Of a DNA stretch of 8,384 nt, positions 6,920 through 8,384 are shown piece by piece. This stretch comes from Planctomycetota bacterium (GTDB lineage: Bacteria; Planctomycetota; Phycisphaerae; WQYP01). The translations under genes were made by a program, and so were the position numbers. Each line of letters starts with the position of its first letter. Position 1 is the stretch's first letter. Below the pieces are notes generated by a model, which saw nothing but the letters and a program-made list of their open reading frames with translations, ran no database searches and was not told the origin of the DNA. The stretch covers positions 1 through 8,384 of the forward strand of contig JAKCCC010000060.1 in NCBI GenBank assembly GCA_021838985.1. The letters are read 5' to 3'.

Positions 6920-6943
6920 AGCACCGGGCTAAAGCCCGGTGCT
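6920..6943. repeat. Perfect REP-like palindrome
   Basis: AGCACCGGGCT (6920-6930) and AGCCCGGTGCT (6933-6943) are exact inverted copies separated by AA. In practice this is a 10-bp stem with a TAAA loop. 'ACCGGGCTAAAGCCCGGT'-like palindromes are a familiar class of dispersed extragenic repeat in bacterial genomes. On the minus strand the stem is followed by TCTTC, too weak a T-tract to call a terminator. It lies between divergent genes, so it does not end either of them. Only one copy is present in this window, so whether it is repetitive in the genome cannot be judged here. Confidence 0.6.
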
Positions 6944-7040
6944 GCGGGCCGGGGCTTCGGGTTCGGTGGCGGGTCCGAGGCTCTTTCACCAACCAGAAAT
7001 TTACCGCCTGACCAAGCACTAGCATGGATATGATGTTGGC

Positions 7041-7080
7041 GCATATATGTATAAATATCTATATATAATTAGTAGTTACA
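7041..7080. other. AT-rich island in GC-rich DNA
   Basis: Only 7 of 40 bases are G or C, in sharp contrast to the surroundings. It contains alternating TA runs, a TATAAT (7064-7069) and a TATAAA (7050-7055), but no matching -35 box at proper spacing on either strand. It lies about 75-115 bases upstream of the TTGACA promoter at 7156, so it could be curved DNA, a regulator-binding site or a remote upstream element. Function is not shown by the sequence. Confidence 0.4.
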
Positions 7081-7155
7081 CACGAGAGACCGGGGCGAAC
7101 TGCAGTTTAAGGTGAGGGCATTCAAGGAGGTCGGCTTCCCACGTACAGCCAGGGG

Positions 7156-7183
7156 TTGACAACCGCCGGCGGGACTGTATAGT
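7156..7183 (+). promoter_or_regulatory. Sigma-70-type promoter for the exported repeat protein
   Basis: A perfect TTGACA (7156-7161) and TATAGT (7178-7183, five of six consensus bases) are separated by 16 bases, with a TG directly before the -10. The start point would be near 7190, giving a leader of about 65 bases to the ATG at 7256. This is the best housekeeping-type promoter in the window. Confidence 0.6.
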
Positions 7184-7193
7184 CTGCGCTTAA

Positions 7194-7229
7194 GGCTGCC
7201 TTTCGCAGCCGTTGCGGCGTTTCAAACGC
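7194..7229 (+). promoter_or_regulatory. Two small hairpins in the 5' leader
   Basis: GGCTGC (7194-7199) and GCAGCC (7205-7210) form a perfect 6-bp stem with a five-base loop, right at the expected 5' end of the transcript. It is followed by the near-palindrome GCGTTT-C-AAACGC (7217-7229). Both lie between the promoter and the ribosome binding site (AAGGAG, 7243-7248) and leave the latter free. A 5' stem-loop at this place often stabilises mRNA; that role is inferred. Confidence 0.35.
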
Positions 7230-7255
7230 AAAGCATTTCCAGAAGGAGAAGGAGC

Positions 7256-8384
7256 ATGGTTCGCAGCAACAGGGCTGATTATGATCGTCTGCTGTTCGCG
7301 GTGCCCGTGCTGGCGGCGCTGCTGCAGAACAGTCCCGGCTATGCCGGCGCTGGCTCCACCGGCGGCAGCATCTACACCAGCACGGACTTGGGGACCGTGG
7401 CCGCGTCGATCCAGATCAACGCCCAGCTCGACACCAACATCGGCCCATCCTACTCGTACAATCAGCTTCTCTTCCTGGGCAGCTATCTGAATGACGTCGT
7501 GACCGACAGCAACGGCAATCAGACCACCGTGGCCAATCTCCTGGCCAACCAGCTGGGGCCAGCCAACAATGGCACGCTGTCCTACAACTTCCCTGTTCCA
7601 GGCGGCGCGTCGGGTACGTTTACACAGACCTCGACCACCCCGGGGCCTTCGTTTTCATCGCAAAGCGATCCACCCCAGACCTTCCAGGCCACCTCCGTGT
7701 CAGGTTCGACATACCCGTCGAACCAGATCGGCGCCAGCGACAGCCTCAATCCGCTTAACCCGGCGGACACTTATGTGACGATTCTTTCCCTGCCTTCCGC
7801 CGACGTCATCAATAATGGCACGGTAGCCTCTTCTTCTGTGAATTTGCCGCCGACCGTATCGTTGGGCACGCAGGTCTCCTACGTAAGCCTCGGCGGAGCG
7901 ACATATGAAACAGTCTACAACGAACTTTACGGCGAGGTCACCGGCACCGCGTACCTGGTGACAGGCAACGTAACCGTCACCGGCCCTACGGTAACAACGC
8001 TCACCTGGGACCCCGGCCAAAGCCGCTCCAGCGGTACCGACGGCGCCGGCGATTGGACCAATTCGACTTCCACCATAGATTGGTGGGACGGCACCAGCGG
8101 CCACGCCGCCACCTATTGGACCGATGGCGACAACGCGATCATCGGCAGCGGCGGCGCGGGCAACACCATCACCTTGACCAGTCCGATCACCGCCGGCGGC
8201 ATCACCTTTAATCCTGTCACCAGCCCCTACACCATCGCGCCCGGCGGTTCCGGCGACAGTCTGACCGTCAATGGCACCATCATCCTCAATAACGACGCCA
8301 CTATCAGCGCGCCGCTCGCCGGCGCCAGCGGCTTGAGCATCAGCGGAGCGCACACGTTGACGCTTTACGTCCAAGCAACCTTGC
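7256..8384 (+). CDS. Exported autotransporter-associated beta-strand repeat protein, 5' part
   Basis: The frame is open from the ATG at 7256 to the window edge (376 codons, no stop), so the gene is truncated only by the window. AAGGAG at 7243-7248 lies seven bases before the start. Residues 1-33 look like a signal peptide: a charged start (MVRSNRADYDR), a hydrophobic core (LLFAVPVLAALL) and an Ala-Gly-Ala-type cleavage site near residue 32. The mature part is rich in Ser, Thr, Gly and Asn. Residues about 249-376 match the opening of proteins with autotransporter-associated beta-strand (PATR-type) repeats: LTWDPG, GDWTNS, IDWWDG, ATYWTDGDNAIIG, then the strand pattern TITLTSPITAGGITF (304-318) and LSISGAHTLTL (360-370). 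Residues 34-240 are a Ser/Thr-rich region I do not recognise. Probable role: a large secreted or cell-surface fibrous protein, possibly with a PEP-CTERM or autotransporter end beyond the window. It is the only rightward gene and has its own promoter at 7156. Confidence 0.88.
   Translation, partial: MVRSNRADYDRLLFAVPVLAALLQNSPGYAGAGSTGGSIYTSTDLGTVAASIQINAQLDTNIGPSYSYNQLLFLGSYLNDVVTDSNGNQTTVANLLANQLGPANNGTLSYNFPVPGGASGTFTQTSTTPGPSFSSQSDPPQTFQATSVSGSTYPSNQIGASDSLNPLNPADTYVTILSLPSADVINNGTVASSSVNLPPTVSLGTQVSYVSLGGATYETVYNELYGEVTGTAYLVTGNVTVTGPTVTTLTWDPGQSRSSGTDGAGDWTNSTSTIDWWDGTSGHAATYWTDGDNAIIGSGGAGNTITLTSPITAGGITFNPVTSPYTIAPGGSGDSLTVNGTIILNNDATISAPLAGASGLSISGAHTLTLYVQATL

Larger units (their letters stand above)
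6485..7255. other. Divergent intergenic region between TPR and exported protein genes
   Basis: About 770 bases separate two genes that point away from each other. The left 430 bases are very GC-rich, with several GGCGCC sites and no recognisable coding frame. Next come a perfect palindrome (6920-6943), an AT-rich island (7041-7080) and the promoter and leader of the rightward gene (7156-7255). A minus-strand TATACT (6666-6661) could serve the TPR gene, but it has no acceptable -35 box. Open frames here translate to Gly/Pro/Arg-rich sequence and are taken as chance. Confidence 0.5.

Noticed and set aside
6670..7044. Several overlapping open frames on both strands in the divergent intergenic region
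   Set aside because: They run through the palindrome, lack ribosome binding sites and translate to Gly/Pro/Arg-rich sequence without domains.
7124..7131. AAGGAGGT, a perfect Shine-Dalgarno-like octamer
   Set aside because: No ATG, GTG or TTG lies at a suitable distance downstream, and the site is upstream of the promoter at 7156, so it is probably coincidence.
7700..8374. Minus-strand open frame of 224 codons opposite the exported protein
   Set aside because: It is antisense to a frame with a signal peptide, a ribosome site and beta-strand repeat motifs. The Gly/Ala/Arg-rich translation mirrors the Gly/Thr/Ser codons of the real gene.

Overview
The window is GC-rich and most resembles a member of the PVC superphylum, probably Verrucomicrobiota and less likely Planctomycetota. 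This rests on family resemblance only. The clues are a long ECF-like sigma factor of the 'TRW...EFF.RLL...RFRSFLLA' type, a Ser/Thr kinase led by a CPEC/CPAC zinc ribbon, a stand-alone LuxR-type helix-turn-helix protein of the 'TVRTHLR...DRVELV' type, and the start of an exported autotransporter-associated beta-strand repeat protein. There is no phage gene, transposase, CRISPR array, rRNA or tRNA that I can recognise.

Layout. Positions 1-6484 are transcribed leftward (minus strand). From right to left they hold a TPR/glycosyltransferase-9-like protein (6484-4970), a 780-base gap, an ECF-like sigma factor (4186-3434), a transmembrane Ser/Thr kinase with a C-terminal propeller-like sensor domain (3256-983), a small LuxR-type HTH protein (776-492), a possible 29-residue small ORF (223-134), a strong GC hairpin (96-51), and the first eight codons of a further gene (26-1) that leaves the window. 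A 770-base divergent intergenic region (6485-7255) contains a perfect REP-like palindrome, an AT-rich island and a good sigma-70-type promoter. The only rightward gene starts at 7256 and is still open at the end of the window. It is a secreted beta-strand repeat protein of which 376 codons are visible.

How the parts may work together. The sigma factor and kinase form a tandem pair of a kind common in PVC bacteria. The kinase has an intact cytoplasmic catalytic domain, one membrane helix and an outer domain of at least six propeller-like repeats, so it looks like a receptor.

The most interesting signal is a short motif, GTAACCTTTTCC (once GTAACCTTTTTC), that occurs three times, always on the minus strand. 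It lies just upstream of the kinase, the LuxR-type gene and the small ORF/partial gene. In two copies a TGTA follows after exactly 15 bases, and all three sit where a promoter should be. It contains the AAC typical of ECF -35 elements. My working hypothesis is that it marks a small local regulon read by the neighbouring sigma factor. That is inference and needs a genome-wide motif search.
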